Part shown: positions 37,307-46,407 of the stretch, piece by piece
How positions within the stretch are numbered: position 1 is the first letter of the stretch
Layout of the letters: each line of letters opens with the position of its first letter
Origin: Glaciimonas sp. PCH181
Lineage (GTDB): Bacteria > Pseudomonadota > Gammaproteobacteria > Burkholderiales > Burkholderiaceae_D
Assembly: GCF_003056055.1 (NCBI RefSeq)
Contig: NZ_PYFP01000002.1
Location: 1,240,001-1,304,000 of the forward strand
Length of the DNA stretch: 64,000 bases
Reading direction: 5' to 3'
Program-made: the position numbers and the translations under genes
Notes under the pieces: model-generated
What the model saw: only the letters and a program-made list of their open reading frames with translations
What the model was told of the DNA's origin: nothing
Database searches by the model: none

Positions 37307-38416
37307 TTACTTCTTGCCCGCGGCGGCTTTCCATTGCTTCAAAAAGGCCAGACGCTTGGTTTGATCCAGGTATTCCAACAGCGATGCGCTAACTGGAATA
37401 GGCTTTAGTGCGCTACCAAGTTGTTTGGTCAATTCTGACAGCGTAGAAGGGCCGGTAACGTCGCTGCGAATGGCGAATAATTGTGCTTCGTTAGCGATGA
37501 TATTTTGACCGCGTTTGGACAACAGATAATCGACCCACAATTTGGCGGCGTTGCTATGTTTGGCAGACTTGTTGATGAACGCGACCCGTGACATCACAAG
37601 GTTGTAATCCTTAGTAAAAACGACGCCCAAAGAAGGATCTTTTTTGGCGCGGGTAAGTGCATACGAACCAAGCACGTTATAGCCGATCAGATTTTCACCC
37701 GACGAGATACGTTCCAGCATGGTGCCGGTGGAAGATTGCACCCGTACCGCAACGTTGCCCAGTGCAGTCGCCAGTTCCCAGAATTTCGGATTATCGTGTG
37801 CATCTTGCGTGATGAACGAGAAACCAACGCCGGATTTTTCGATATCGTAGGTGGTGACTTTATTTCGATATTTATCGGTTTTTGAGCTCAGTAATGCGGT
37901 GAATTCCGCATGGGTAGAAGGCACTTCATCGGCTGGCACCAGACGCTTGTTATAGACGATAGCGACAGGCTCAAAAGTCGTGCCGTAAGCCGTATCTTTA
38001 TAGTTGGCCCAGGCTGGAATAGCGGCCGCTTCCGGCGATTTATACACTGCGCCATAACCTTCGGAAACCAGCTTGACTTGCAGATCCATCGACGACGACC
38101 AGAGTACATCCGCGGTCGTGCCGCCAGCAGCTGCTTCGGAGATAAAGCGATTATATATTTCGGTCGAATTCATGTCGTTATATTCGACCAGGACGCCCGG
38201 ATAAAGCGCGCTGAAATCCTTGATCAATGGCTCTACCGCTTTAGAATCGGTTGCGCTATAAATGACGACTTTGCCCTCTTTTTTTGCGCTGTCGATGATT
38301 TTGTTGTAGTCCGCCGGATAGCCTGCGGGTGTTTGTGCAAATGCACTTCCAGCGGCAGCCAGTGCGAGTGCGAGTGTCGTAGCGAGGAAGGGCAAAGATT
38401 TTTTCTGCGTGAACAT
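37307..38416 (-). CDS. Periplasmic binding protein of AfuA/FbpA type
   Basis: This 369-residue exported protein has a signal peptide ending ALAAAGSAFAQ and the family-1 solute-binding fold: GKVVIYSATDSKAVEPLIKDFSALYPGV, TADVLWSSSMDLQVKL, GTTFEPVAIVYNKRLV and FTKDYNLVMSRVAFINKSAKHSNAAKLWVDYLLS. Relatives were first called iron(III)-binding (FbpA/AfuA), but AfuA of Actinobacillus is now known to bind hexose phosphates. The tyrosine pair used by FbpA for iron is not evident near the C-terminus, so an organic ligand is likelier. AGGAGA precedes the ATG. It heads the ABC operon. Confidence 0.88.
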   Translation of the reverse strand: MFTQKKSLPFLATTLALALAAAGSAFAQTPAGYPADYNKIIDSAKKEGKVVIYSATDSKAVEPLIKDFSALYPGVLVEYNDMNSTEIYNRFISEAAAGGTTADVLWSSSMDLQVKLVSEGYGAVYKSPEAAAIPAWANYKDTAYGTTFEPVAIVYNKRLVPADEVPSTHAEFTALLSSKTDKYRNKVTTYDIEKSGVGFSFITQDAHDNPKFWELATALGNVAVRVQSSTGTMLERISSGENLIGYNVLGSYALTRAKKDPSLGVVFTKDYNLVMSRVAFINKSAKHSNAAKLWVDYLLSKRGQNIIANEAQLFAIRSDVTGPSTLSELTKQLGSALKPIPVSASLLEYLDQTKRLAFLKQWKAAAGKK

Positions 38417-38554
38417 GCGTGATGTCTCCTGACGGTGGTGTGTTTATTGGTAAGGTACTGCTCGCAAATAGCGATAAAAGAGGTGCTATAGGCGTGTGTT
38501 ATCCGCGCCTGATCGGCGCAAATCATTTTTATGCATCTATGGAGTCTTACTGCA

Positions 38555-39583
38555 TCAACGCACCAACCCCAGCGTGCGTGCCTGTTGCCCGTATTGATCG
38601 ACTGTTTTCTTGACGTAATCGGTAAGCGTTTTGCCGCTCATCGAAAACGGATATAGCCCGCCTTCTGCGCGTAAGCGCGGGAACTCGGCAGAGGCCATCA
38701 TCTGGTCGAAGGCCGCGACCCAACGCTTGTAATCGGCGTCCGATACTTGCGGCCCCATATAAATGCCGCGAATGATCGGCCAGCTGACATCGATACCCTG
38801 TTCGCGTGCGGTCGGCACGTTTGCCAGTGCGCCGGGCAAACGCTGGTCTGACAAAACGGCGAGAATGCGCGTATTGCCATCCAGCGCATGCAGTTTGGCT
38901 TCGGAAGCATCGCCAGAGACGACTTGCACATGGCCTGCGCGCAAGGCCGTAAACGCTTCGCCACCGCCTTCAAGTGCGACAAAGCGTAATGTTTTAGGAT
39001 CGATGCGGCTTTGCGTGGCAAGTAACGACATTTTGATCCAGTCCTGACTGCCGACCGTGCCGGAAGCGCCGATGGTGACCTCGGATGGATGATCTCTCAA
39101 CGCCTGCATCAGATCGCGCAGGCTTTTATACGGCGAGTCGCTGCGGACTGCGATCATGCCGTAGTCGGCACCAATCGCGGCCACCCAGCGCACATCGCTC
39201 ACTTCAGCGCGACCGTATTTTCCTTGCGCCAGATTCATCAGCGAACCGCCAGAAAACACCACCAGTGTTTGTGCTTCTGCGTTGCGTTGGGTGGTGATTG
39301 CGTTCCACGCAACCGCGCCGACGCCGCCGGGCATATAGCTGATCCGCACAGGTGCATCCTGCTGTTTGTCGTTGGCGGCCTTAGCGTGCAAGCCTTTTTG
39401 TATGATTTTGCAGGTCAGATCCATGCCGCCGCCAGGTTTGGCCGGTGCCAGACATTGCAGACCTGGCGCTGGGTTGGCGGTATTGCTTGTATTAGTTGCG
39501 GCAGCGCTGTTGGCCGACGCGCTGATAGCGGCCAGTGCCAGACAGGCTGCGATGGCGTATGCCAACGGTTTTCGGAATGTCAT
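38555..39583 (-). CDS. Bug/TctC-family tripartite tricarboxylate-type binding protein
   Basis: This 342-residue periplasmic receptor has a signal peptide (about residues 1-30). Bug-family features are KPGGGMDLTCKII, RISYMPGGVGAVAWN, FSGGSLMNLAQG and DHPSEVTIGASGTVGSQDWI-MS. It ends with TDYVKKTVDQYGQQARTLGLVR. Such proteins bind carboxylates (citrate and others) for TctAB membrane partners, but no tctA or tctB is present. It is divergent from a TctD/TctE-like regulator pair and upstream of the ABC operon. In Bordetella the related BctC also signals to its sensor kinase, so a sensing role is plausible. TGGAGA precedes the ATG at 39583. Confidence 0.87.
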   Translation of the reverse strand: MTFRKPLAYAIAACLALAAISASANSAAATNTSNTANPAPGLQCLAPAKPGGGMDLTCKIIQKGLHAKAANDKQQDAPVRISYMPGGVGAVAWNAITTQRNAEAQTLVVFSGGSLMNLAQGKYGRAEVSDVRWVAAIGADYGMIAVRSDSPYKSLRDLMQALRDHPSEVTIGASGTVGSQDWIKMSLLATQSRIDPKTLRFVALEGGGEAFTALRAGHVQVVSGDASEAKLHALDGNTRILAVLSDQRLPGALANVPTAREQGIDVSWPIIRGIYMGPQVSDADYKRWVAAFDQMMASAEFPRLRAEGGLYPFSMSGKTLTDYVKKTVDQYGQQARTLGLVR

Positions 39584-40062
39584 TGTCTCCACCCACAATC
39601 TATAGTTGTTATCGCATTTCTGTTGCAGTCACCACGTCACTTAATTACTAAATCACCATGATCGTGGCGTTAATGCTGCCGAGTCGGCAACGCGCTGAAT
39701 GCGGTTACGGGTCGGTTCAATCAGAAATGGAACAGGGGTTTTTATAATTGAATGCATCATAGCTGGTCGAATCTTTCAATTTCCTTTCAGCATTCGCTTG
39801 CCGGGGAAGTGTTGTATTTTTATTCCCTATGCTGAGAAAGGCAAGATGGCATTAGCCATGACGCCATATCCTCCGTCAGCGTATGACCAGCGGTGGCCCG
39901 CGCTATAGGAGCGATAATTTTTTGATAATTAATCTAACTATTTTTTATCAATACGAATTTTGCAAAACCCAACCTTCTATGTGAGTATTGCCGCTAAAAT
40001 CGCCGGTTATGGTGGATTATTACCCATCCATCTCGACGTGCGAACATGTTTTGACCAGAATT
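39584..40062. promoter_or_regulatory. Divergent control region of tctC-like gene and the two-component genes
   Basis: This 479-bp gene-free stretch holds both divergent promoters. It includes an inverted repeat TTGATAA (39922-39928) and TTATCAA (39945-39951) in an AT-rich block upstream of the response-regulator gene, a possible regulator site. Nothing else was recognised. Confidence 0.5.
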
Positions 40063-40743
40063 ATGCGAATTTTATTGATTGAAGATCACGTTGAGTTATC
40101 CCGCTGGCTGGCCAAGGCATTGCGGGATGCGCACTGGACCGTTGAATGCGCGATGAACGGCGCGGATGCGGATAGCCTGCTACACACGCAGCAATACGCG
40201 TTGGCGATTTTGGATTTGACGTTGCCGAAGATGGATGGGCTGGAAGTCTTGAAACGTTTGCGCGCCCGTGGCAGCAAAATGCCGGTGCTGATTTTGACAG
40301 CGCGCGGCGGTGTGCAGGATCGCGTACAGGGCTTGAATCTGGGCGCGGACGATTACCTTGCCAAGCCATTTGAATTAGCTGAATTGGAAGCCAGAGTGAA
40401 AGCCTTGCTGCGCCGGGCCCAAGGTAGCGAAGAACTCATCTATAGTTGCGCCGCCTTACGTTTCGATACGGTATCGCGGATGTTTACGTATGGCGGTACG
40501 GTGCTGGCGCTGACGCCGCGTGAGCATGCGGTACTGGAAGTCTTGATTACCCGCGCTGGTCGGGTGGTGTCGAAAGAAAAATTGTTCGATGAAGTGTTCT
40601 CTTTGGCCGACGATGCCAATCCCGATGCGATTGAAATTTATATTCATCGTTTGCGCAAAAAACTAGCAAACGGGCAGGCTGGGCATGTGGCGATTACGAC
40701 CTTGCGTGGCCTCGGTTATTTGCTAGAAGCGCAGGCTGCCTAA
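40063..40743 (+). CDS. OmpR-family response regulator (TctD-like)
   Basis: This 226-residue protein has a receiver domain (MRILLIEDH, acidic pocket E7-D8, phosphoacceptor Asp51 in AILDLTLPKMDG, conserved Lys in DDYLAKPFE) and a winged-helix DNA-binding domain (LTPREHAVLEVLITRAGRVVSKEKLFDEVF...IEIYIHRLRKKL). Start chosen at 40063; a longer frame from 39988 has an atypical leader. It pairs with the sensor kinase downstream. By similarity to TctD/BctD it should activate the divergent Bug/TctC gene, and perhaps the ABC importer, in response to an external carboxylate-like compound. Confidence 0.9.
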   Translation: MRILLIEDHVELSRWLAKALRDAHWTVECAMNGADADSLLHTQQYALAILDLTLPKMDGLEVLKRLRARGSKMPVLILTARGGVQDRVQGLNLGADDYLAKPFELAELEARVKALLRRAQGSEELIYSCAALRFDTVSRMFTYGGTVLALTPREHAVLEVLITRAGRVVSKEKLFDEVFSLADDANPDAIEIYIHRLRKKLANGQAGHVAITTLRGLGYLLEAQAA

Positions 40744-40826
40744 TGTCAGGATTCCTGCGCTATCGCCCAGTGTTGTCAGCGCTTCTAGACAAGCACGCAG
40801 CGCTAGTAACGCTGCGGAAATCCTGA
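40744..40826 (+). repeat. Imperfect hairpin between response regulator and kinase genes
   Basis: The 83-bp gap begins with TCAGGATTCCTGCG (40746-40759) and ends with GCGGAAATCCTGA (40814-40826), imperfectly complementary arms around a GC-rich core with more inverted CAGCGCT/AGCGCTA text. It ends exactly at the kinase ATG and could reduce kinase translation relative to the regulator. Confidence 0.5.
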
Positions 40827-42332
40827 ATGTTTCCGTTCACATCCTCAGCGACGGACACGCAACGCGCCAAAAAACCGCTGGGAAATTTACGCGGCCAGTT
40901 ATTGCGCTGGTTGCTGATTCCGATGCTGTTGCTGGTCGCGGTGGATGCGCTGACGGTATATCGGAGCGCATTGGATGTGGCCGATCTGGCCTATGACCGG
41001 TCGTTGTTGGCATCGACCCGTGCGCTGGCAGAACGGGTCTCGATTGTCGACGGCAATGTGGTGGCCGATGTGCCGTATGTTGCGCTGGATAGTTTTGAAA
41101 CCGATACGCTCGGACGTATTTATTACAAAGTGACGGGGACTAAAGGCGAATTTGTCTCTGGCTATGAAGACTTGCCGGCGCTGCCGCCCAATGTGCCGCG
41201 TTCGGAAATCTATCCGGCGCTGGTTCGCTTTTATACCGATACTTATCGCGATAAGCCGATCCGGATTGCGGCGTTGCATCAACCGATGTATGACGATTCA
41301 ATGCGCGGCATCGCCATGATTCAAGTCGGCGAGACGATGGATGCGCGCAACGTCCTGTCACGAAAAATTTTATTCAGTACGTTGTGGCGTCAGGGATTAT
41401 TGGTCAGCATGGCCGCGCTATTGGTCTGGTTTGCCATGCGTATAGTGCTGCGGCCGTTGATGCAATTGACACGAGCCGTAGAAGCGCGCGCACCGACCGA
41501 TCTGGCGGATTTCGATGCCGATCAGGTGCACACGGAAGTGCGGCCGTTGGTTGCGGCGATGAATGGCTATATGGGCCGCCTGCAAATTTTGATTACCGGT
41601 CAGCGCCGCTTTATTGCCGATGCTTCGCACCAGTTACGCACCCCGCTGACAGTGCTGAAAACGCAGGCAGAATTGGCGTTGCGTAATCTGGAACGCGATC
41701 CCCAAAATACCCAGGATAATCCGGCGACGCAGCAATCGATACGTGATCTGCGTGAGATCGTGGATAGCATCGTCTCCACTACCGATTCCACCGTGCATCT
41801 GGCAAATCGATTGCTGACATTGGCGCGCGCCGAGCACGGCGTGGTAGAGGGCGGCATGCTACCGATGTCGCTGACCGCTGCGGCGCGGCAGGTTGGTCTG
41901 GAACTGGCACCGCAAGCAGTCAAAAAGCAACTTGATTTATCGTTCGATGCGGATGAAGACGTGCTGGTTACCGGCAATTCTTTACTGCTGCATGAATTGA
42001 TGACTAATCTGCTGGATAACGCTATTCGCTATACGCCGCCGAATGGCAAAATTACGTTGCGCGTGCGACGCGATGATCCGTTTCAGCGCGGTGTTTTTGA
42101 AATCGAAGACAGTGGCAGTGGCATCCCTGAAGAAGATCGCGAACGGGTTTTTTCTGCTTTTTACCGTGCACCGTCAACCCAACAATTAAATCCAAGCGGG
42201 GCCGGACTAGGATTATCGATCGTGCGCGATATCGCCGCCGCGCATCATGCGCCGATCATGCTTTCAGCGCCATCAAAAGGCGCTGGTTTAAAAGTCGTCA
42301 TCACTTTTCCATTGCGTCTTCCTGCAAAATGA
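40827..42332 (+). CDS. Sensor histidine kinase (TctE-like)
   Basis: This 501-residue membrane kinase has transmembrane helix 1 near residues 30-50, a periplasmic sensor of ~130 residues of the 2CSK_N type, and transmembrane helix 2 near 190-208, followed by a HAMP-like linker (MRIVLRPLMQLTRAVEAR). The kinase core has the phosphoacceptor His in FIADASHQLRTPLTVLKTQAE, N-box MTNLLDNAIRYTPP, and G-boxes EDSGSGIPEEDRERVF and GAGLGLSIVRDI. It is the partner of the TctD-like regulator. The Bug receptor encoded divergently may present the ligand to it. Confidence 0.9.
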   Translation: MFPFTSSATDTQRAKKPLGNLRGQLLRWLLIPMLLLVAVDALTVYRSALDVADLAYDRSLLASTRALAERVSIVDGNVVADVPYVALDSFETDTLGRIYYKVTGTKGEFVSGYEDLPALPPNVPRSEIYPALVRFYTDTYRDKPIRIAALHQPMYDDSMRGIAMIQVGETMDARNVLSRKILFSTLWRQGLLVSMAALLVWFAMRIVLRPLMQLTRAVEARAPTDLADFDADQVHTEVRPLVAAMNGYMGRLQILITGQRRFIADASHQLRTPLTVLKTQAELALRNLERDPQNTQDNPATQQSIRDLREIVDSIVSTTDSTVHLANRLLTLARAEHGVVEGGMLPMSLTAAARQVGLELAPQAVKKQLDLSFDADEDVLVTGNSLLLHELMTNLLDNAIRYTPPNGKITLRVRRDDPFQRGVFEIEDSGSGIPEEDRERVFSAFYRAPSTQQLNPSGAGLGLSIVRDIAAAHHAPIMLSAPSKGAGLKVVITFPLRLPAK

Positions 42333-42536
42333 ATAGCGCATCCGTTTTGGATGCCGATAATTATTTAAGTATTTTCCGGATTGTTGCAAAGCCTTCCTGT
42401 GACTATAATTTTTAACTATTGATTTAAAGGTTAAAACAATGGTCAGCTGTTTCATTCCCCACTATTTTTGTGCATCTATATTTCTCGTGGCATTGCTACG
42501 AAGGCCGGGCCTAAGGTCGCATTCGTGTTTTTGTTG

Positions 42537-43067
42537 ATGCTGAAACATGACAAACAACACGGTTTCGGCATGGTCGAAGTGCTGATCACCATGGTGATTA
42601 CGGCCTTCGCTTTGCTTGGTCTGGCCGCCTTGCAATTATCGGCATTGCGCTATCAAAAAATAGCGCACTTTCGCGGGATAGCAACCATCTACAGCGTCAA
42701 CATAGCAGAACGAGTACGCGCAAATATCGCTGGTGCCAAAGCTGGCTATTACAGTTCTTCTATCGGTGCTTATCCGGCCACTTTCAGCAAAGTGCCAGAA
42801 GGTTTAGCTTGTGCGGATGGTCTGTGCACGGCTGCTGAAATTGCAGCAACTGATATTCAAGAATGGCGTAGCGGGTTAAGTCAGGCAATGACGGGCGGAT
42901 GGGGTGAAATATCCGGTTCGATGCGCAGAGGCTTTGTGATCAGAGTGTATTTTAAAGAACCCGGAAAAAAGAATAACGCGGCGGGTAAAAATCAGTGTCG
43001 CGAGGGTGCTCTGCAAGGGAGTAACAGTAAGGACGTGCGTTGTTTCTCAACCGTGTTCGTGCCCTGA
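42537..43067 (+). CDS. pilV: Type IV pilus minor pilin PilV
   Basis: This 176-residue pre-pilin has a short basic leader (MLKHDKQHG), a prepilin-peptidase site G9/F10 and the required Glu at mature position 5 (FGMVEVLITMVITAFALLGLAALQLSALRYQ), then the typical PilV text HFRGIATIYSVNIAERVRAN. It would sit in the pilus tip/priming complex. The longer frame from 42468 is rejected because the leader would not fit. pilX begins one base after the stop. Confidence 0.88.
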   Translation: MLKHDKQHGFGMVEVLITMVITAFALLGLAALQLSALRYQKIAHFRGIATIYSVNIAERVRANIAGAKAGYYSSSIGAYPATFSKVPEGLACADGLCTAAEIAATDIQEWRSGLSQAMTGGWGEISGSMRRGFVIRVYFKEPGKKNNAAGKNQCREGALQGSNSKDVRCFSTVFVP

Positions 43068-43068
43068 T

Positions 43069-43674
43069 ATGCAGAATATTTTGCGTAAGAAAATAAGCGG
43101 TATATGTGGGATAAAAATGCTGTACTCGCAAAGTGGAATTGCGTTGCCAGTGGTACTGATTTTTCTGATTGTGATGTCGATGATGGGCGTTGTGGCGATC
43201 CGCAATGTCACGCTGGAAGAAAAAATCGCAGGAAATTTGCGCAGTCATCAACTAGCCTTTGAAGCAGCGGAGCAAGTGCTGCGTTATTGCGAAAGTGAAG
43301 CCGCAAAAAAACGTGTTTATCCCGGCGATACGCCAAGAAAAGATCGGCCGCCACAACTTGCCGCCGGTCCAATCGTCGAGGGCAAAAATAGCGGTAAACA
43401 TTATTGGGAAGTGGAGGGCAGCTGGACCGATCAGGCAGTTTCTTTTCCTTTGCCCAAGTATCTTCCTGTTAGCCACGATCTGGCGTTGCGGCCAAGCTGC
43501 ATTATCGAACAACTGACGCATGTCAGCGACTATGAATTTGAACTTCATCCCCGCGAATTAATGCGCACTTTCCGGATTACCGCGCGCGGCGTTGGTACTA
43601 ACCCGAATGTTGCGGTATTCCTGCAAAGCTATTACGGCCGCTATGAGCCGGAAACTTATAAGACTTCTGAATGA
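43069..43674 (+). CDS. pilX: Type IV pilus assembly protein PilX
   Basis: This 201-residue protein has the PilX N-terminus: SGIALPVVLIFLIVMSMMGVVAIRN, then EEKIAGNLRSHQLAFEAAEQVLRYCE. It lacks the Glu5 of major pilins, as PilX proteins often do. Start at 43069 follows the pilV stop directly; MLYSQSG at 43117 is an alternative that would shorten the leader. The usual pilW between pilV and pilX is absent. The stop overlaps the pilY1 ATG (ATGA). Confidence 0.87.
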   Translation: MQNILRKKISGICGIKMLYSQSGIALPVVLIFLIVMSMMGVVAIRNVTLEEKIAGNLRSHQLAFEAAEQVLRYCESEAAKKRVYPGDTPRKDRPPQLAAGPIVEGKNSGKHYWEVEGSWTDQAVSFPLPKYLPVSHDLALRPSCIIEQLTHVSDYEFELHPRELMRTFRITARGVGTNPNVAVFLQSYYGRYEPETYKTSE

Positions 43675-45602
43675 ACGCAATTAATACGATAAAAAAATGG
43701 CTGTATGGCGCTGTTTTTGGAATGGTGCTGATCGCGCCCGCGTGCGGCGAAATAGCGCAATCGCCTTTGCATCCTGCAGCATTATCTTCGTCGCTGATTT
43801 ATTACCAGTCTTCAACCAGTCAACTTATCGAGGCCTATCGCACCAGTTATACGGTGAAGAATTGGGCGGGTGAATTGACCGCCTATAAAGTTGCTGCGGA
43901 TGGGAAGCTTGGAAAAATAATGTGGACGGCGGCGGAAAAGATTCAACCCCTATTAAACCGAAAAATGGTGATGTGGGCGCCAGAAATCGGACGTGCTAAA
44001 GAATTTAAATGGGCCGCGCTCACAGCCGCAGAGAGAGAAATCATAGGCGGCGAAGCAGGTCTGCGCTATCTCAGGGGCGAGGCCTCCTTAGAACAGAAGC
44101 ACGGTGGCCTTTTCCGCAACCGCAGCAGCACATTGGGCGACATTGTTAACTCCACGTTACTACAAGTAGCAGACGGTCATTTTGGCTATCACTTATTATC
44201 CGCACGGCAGGGAGGCGGCAAAATATACGACGATTATGCAGCTATGAAGGAGTACCGCGGCAGCGAGCTGTTTGTGGGCGCAAACGATGGCATGTTGCAT
44301 GTGTTTTCCAATTACGGGGATGAGGTATTTACCTTTATTCCACATGCAGTCTTTGCCAATTTGCACTTACTCAGCGATCCCGACTATGTGCATCGCTATT
44401 TCGTGGATGGACAACTGACCTTAGGCGATGCTTTTCTGATGCAGGGAAGCGCCGGACGGAGATGGAAAACGATTGTCCTGGGCACAACCGGCGCAGGCGC
44501 AAAAAGTATTTTCGCGCTCGACCTTCCAGCTAGGATCGATGGCGCTGTCAGATGGGGCGCAGAGAATGTTTTATGGGAGCGTAGCGACGTTGCGCCAGAT
44601 GGCACGATTGATGAAGATATGGGGCATATTCTGGGTGAAGCGGCAGTCGTCAAATTGCGTAACGGAAAGTGGGCGGCATTGTATGGCAATGGCTACGACA
44701 GTGTCAGTAAAAAAGCCACGCTGTATTTGGTCGACGTGGCAACCGGCGCGCTCATCAAGAAAATTGCTACCGGGCATGGCGGGAAAGAGGCGAAAAACGG
44801 GCTATCAACACCCGCGCTGTTGTTTAATGCAAAGAGAGAGGTGATTGCCGCCTATGCTGGCGATTTGCGCGGAAATCTCTGGAAATTTGATCTTGACGAT
44901 AACAACCCGGGTAACTGGAAAGTTGCTTATAGCGGCAAGCCTTTATTTGTCACGATGATGGCTTTTGGTGGGATTACGCAACCGATTATTCAACAACCGG
45001 TGATGGCGCGTCATCCAAAAGGTGGGCGGATGCTGATGTTCGGGACGGGGAAGTTATTCGAAACCCGTGATCCGCAAAATTTGCAGGACCAGACCATTTA
45101 TGGCGTCTGGGAGCAGGCGGCTGCATTGGCCCCGGCAGTCGTTCTCGGGCCGTCCCAACTACAAATGCAAAAACTCACGCCTATCCCCGGCGGTCGTACT
45201 ATCAGCAAAACAGCCATCGACTGGACCACCCAACGCGGCTGGTTTGTTGATTTGCCCAGTGCGGGCGAACGCGCAATGGGCAAATTACAACTGCTCAATG
45301 GCTTTCTCGTGGCATTGACGTACACGCCGAACGCAGGCGCGACTTTGCCATCTTCTCAATTGATTCTTGTAGATTATCTGTCAGGCTCTTATGCGCCGCA
45401 GCCGACATTTCCGGGTCTGCCAGTTGAGCAAGTCGGGATGCGGGTGCCAGCATCGATATCTACTCCGACGGCGCTGATTTTGCCCGATGGCAGTCGTCAT
45501 ATCGCCATCCATGGGCGGGAAGGGGAAACAAAAATTGTCCCTATCGTATTGCCGCCGCGATTACCTTTTAGAAGCTGGCATGAACTTTCTGCGCCGGACT
45601 AA
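43671..45602 (+). CDS. pilY1: Short PilY1-type pilus tip protein (C-terminal beta-propeller only)
   Basis: This 643-residue exported protein (signal near residues 1-27) matches the C-terminal half of PilY1/Pil[66 protein letters not shown] and [14 protein letters not shown] (Tyr395 onward). Classical PilY1 has ~1000-1200 residues with a vWA-like N-terminal half; that is missing. The calcium-binding loop (Asp-rich, just before YAGD) is replaced by [12 protein letters not shown] without acidic ligands. PilY1 acts at the pilus tip in priming, adhesion and calcium-controlled retraction, so this version may be calcium-independent. Confidence 0.85.
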   Translation: MNAINTIKKWLYGAVFGMVLIAPACGEIAQSPLHPAALSSSLIYYQSSTSQLIEAYRTSYTVKNWAGELTAYKVAADGKLGKIMWTAAEKIQPLLNRKMVMWAPEIGRAKEFKWAALTAAEREIIGGEAGLRYLRGEASLEQKHGGLFRNRSSTLGDIVNSTLLQVADGHFGYHLLSARQGGGKIYDDYAAMKEYRGSELFVGANDGMLHVFSNYGDEVFTFIPHAVFANLHLLSDPDYVHRYFVDGQLTLGDAFLMQGSAGRRWKTIVLGTTGAGAKSIFALDLPARIDGAVRWGAENVLWERSDVAPDGTIDEDMGHILGEAAVVKLRNGKWAALYGNGYDSVSKKATLYLVDVATGALIKKIATGHGGKEAKNGLSTPALLFNAKREVIAAYAGDLRGNLWKFDLDDNNPGNWKVAYSGKPLFVTMMAFGGITQPIIQQPVMARHPKGGRMLMFGTGKLFETRDPQNLQDQTIYGVWEQAAALAPAVVLGPSQLQMQKLTPIPGGRTISKTAIDWTTQRGWFVDLPSAGERAMGKLQLLNGFLVALTYTPNAGATLPSSQLILVDYLSGSYAPQPTFPGLPVEQVGMRVPASISTPTALILPDGSRHIAIHGREGETKIVPIVLPPRLPFRSWHELSAPD

Positions 45603-45655
45603 TGCACGTTGCATTGTCGTTGTCATCCATTAAGAAAATCACTATAGAAAGTCAC

Positions 45656-46090
45656 ATGCGCAGCAAAAATTTCTCAATATCAGCAGGATTTACGTTAATG
45701 GAACTGATGATCACAGTGGCCATCGTCGGCATTCTAGCTGCCATTGCGTTACCGAATTACAGCGAATATATTCGGCGCAGCGACCGTTTAGAGGCGCGCA
45801 CAACTTTGTTCGAGGCAGCAAGCTGGATGGAGCGAAATTTCTCGGTAGGAAACAGTTATTTGGCCGCCGGAAATCTACCTGAATTACCCGAAGGCTTAAA
45901 CCGCTCACCCAAAACCGGACCGTCAAAATATGTTATTAGTCTGGCCGTTGCTACTGCTAGCACTTATAGTTTACAAGCAGAACCCCAGGCAACTCCCACG
46001 GACAAATGTGGCACGTTTTTGCTGGATGAAACTGGTGCGCGTAGTGTGGGAGAGGATGCGCAGGCTAGCGTTACAGAATGTTGGCGCTAG
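45656..46090 (+). CDS. pilE: Type IV pilin-like protein PilE
   Basis: This 144-residue pre-pilin has leader [11 protein letters not shown], cleavage G11/F12 and mature start [24 protein letters not shown] with Glu at position 5. A short globular domain follows with two cysteines ([14 protein letters not shown]...TECWR) forming the C-terminal D-loop disulfide. It is the last gene of the pilV-pilX-pilY1-pilE set and fits the PilE minor pilin rather than the major PilA subunit. The longer frame from 45602 would give an unusable leader. No T-run hairpin follows at once. Confidence 0.88.
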   Translation: MRSKNFSISAGFTLMELMITVAIVGILAAIALPNYSEYIRRSDRLEARTTLFEAASWMERNFSVGNSYLAAGNLPELPEGLNRSPKTGPSKYVISLAVATASTYSLQAEPQATPTDKCGTFLLDETGARSVGEDAQASVTECWR

Positions 46091-46112
46091 CAAGAAAATA
46101 TCGCGTAACTCT

Positions 46113-46406
46113 CTATTTTTTCTGCAAAATCTCGTTGACTTCAGTTTCCAGCATATCCAAATTCTCGTAGACACTTTCAAGACTACTTTTTAGCACATTC
46201 AATTGCGCCTTCGAAAATCCTGCAACTGCCATATCTTCAAAATGAGCAGCAATCGGTAACAATTTTTGCACCAGAGTTTTACCTTTTTGCGTCAAATTGA
46301 TTGACACCGTCCGTGCATTTCCCGGTAACCGCTTTCGTTCTATGAAGTCTAGTTTCTCCATACTGCCGACTAACCGCGACAGGGTGGATATTTCAATCGA
46401 TGTCAT
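46113..46406 (-). pseudogene. MarR-family regulator, 5'-truncated
   Basis: The 97-residue frame holds only the last two thirds of a MarR regulator: the recognition helix IEISTLSRLVGSMEKLDFIERKR, the beta-wing GNARTVSINLTQKGKTL and the C-terminal dimerisation helices. The first ~50 residues, including the N-terminal dimer helix, are absent. An in-frame stop (TAA) lies shortly upstream, and the adjacent DNA reads on the other strand as the end of an unrelated enzyme. It was almost certainly a ~150-residue regulator, divergent from that enzyme gene, that lost its 5' end by deletion. Confidence 0.75.
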
Positions 46407-46407
46407 C

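Noticed and set aside
46113..46406. Intact MarR-type regulator
   Set aside because: It lacks about 50 N-terminal residues, an in-frame stop lies just upstream, and the DNA there belongs to another gene remnant.
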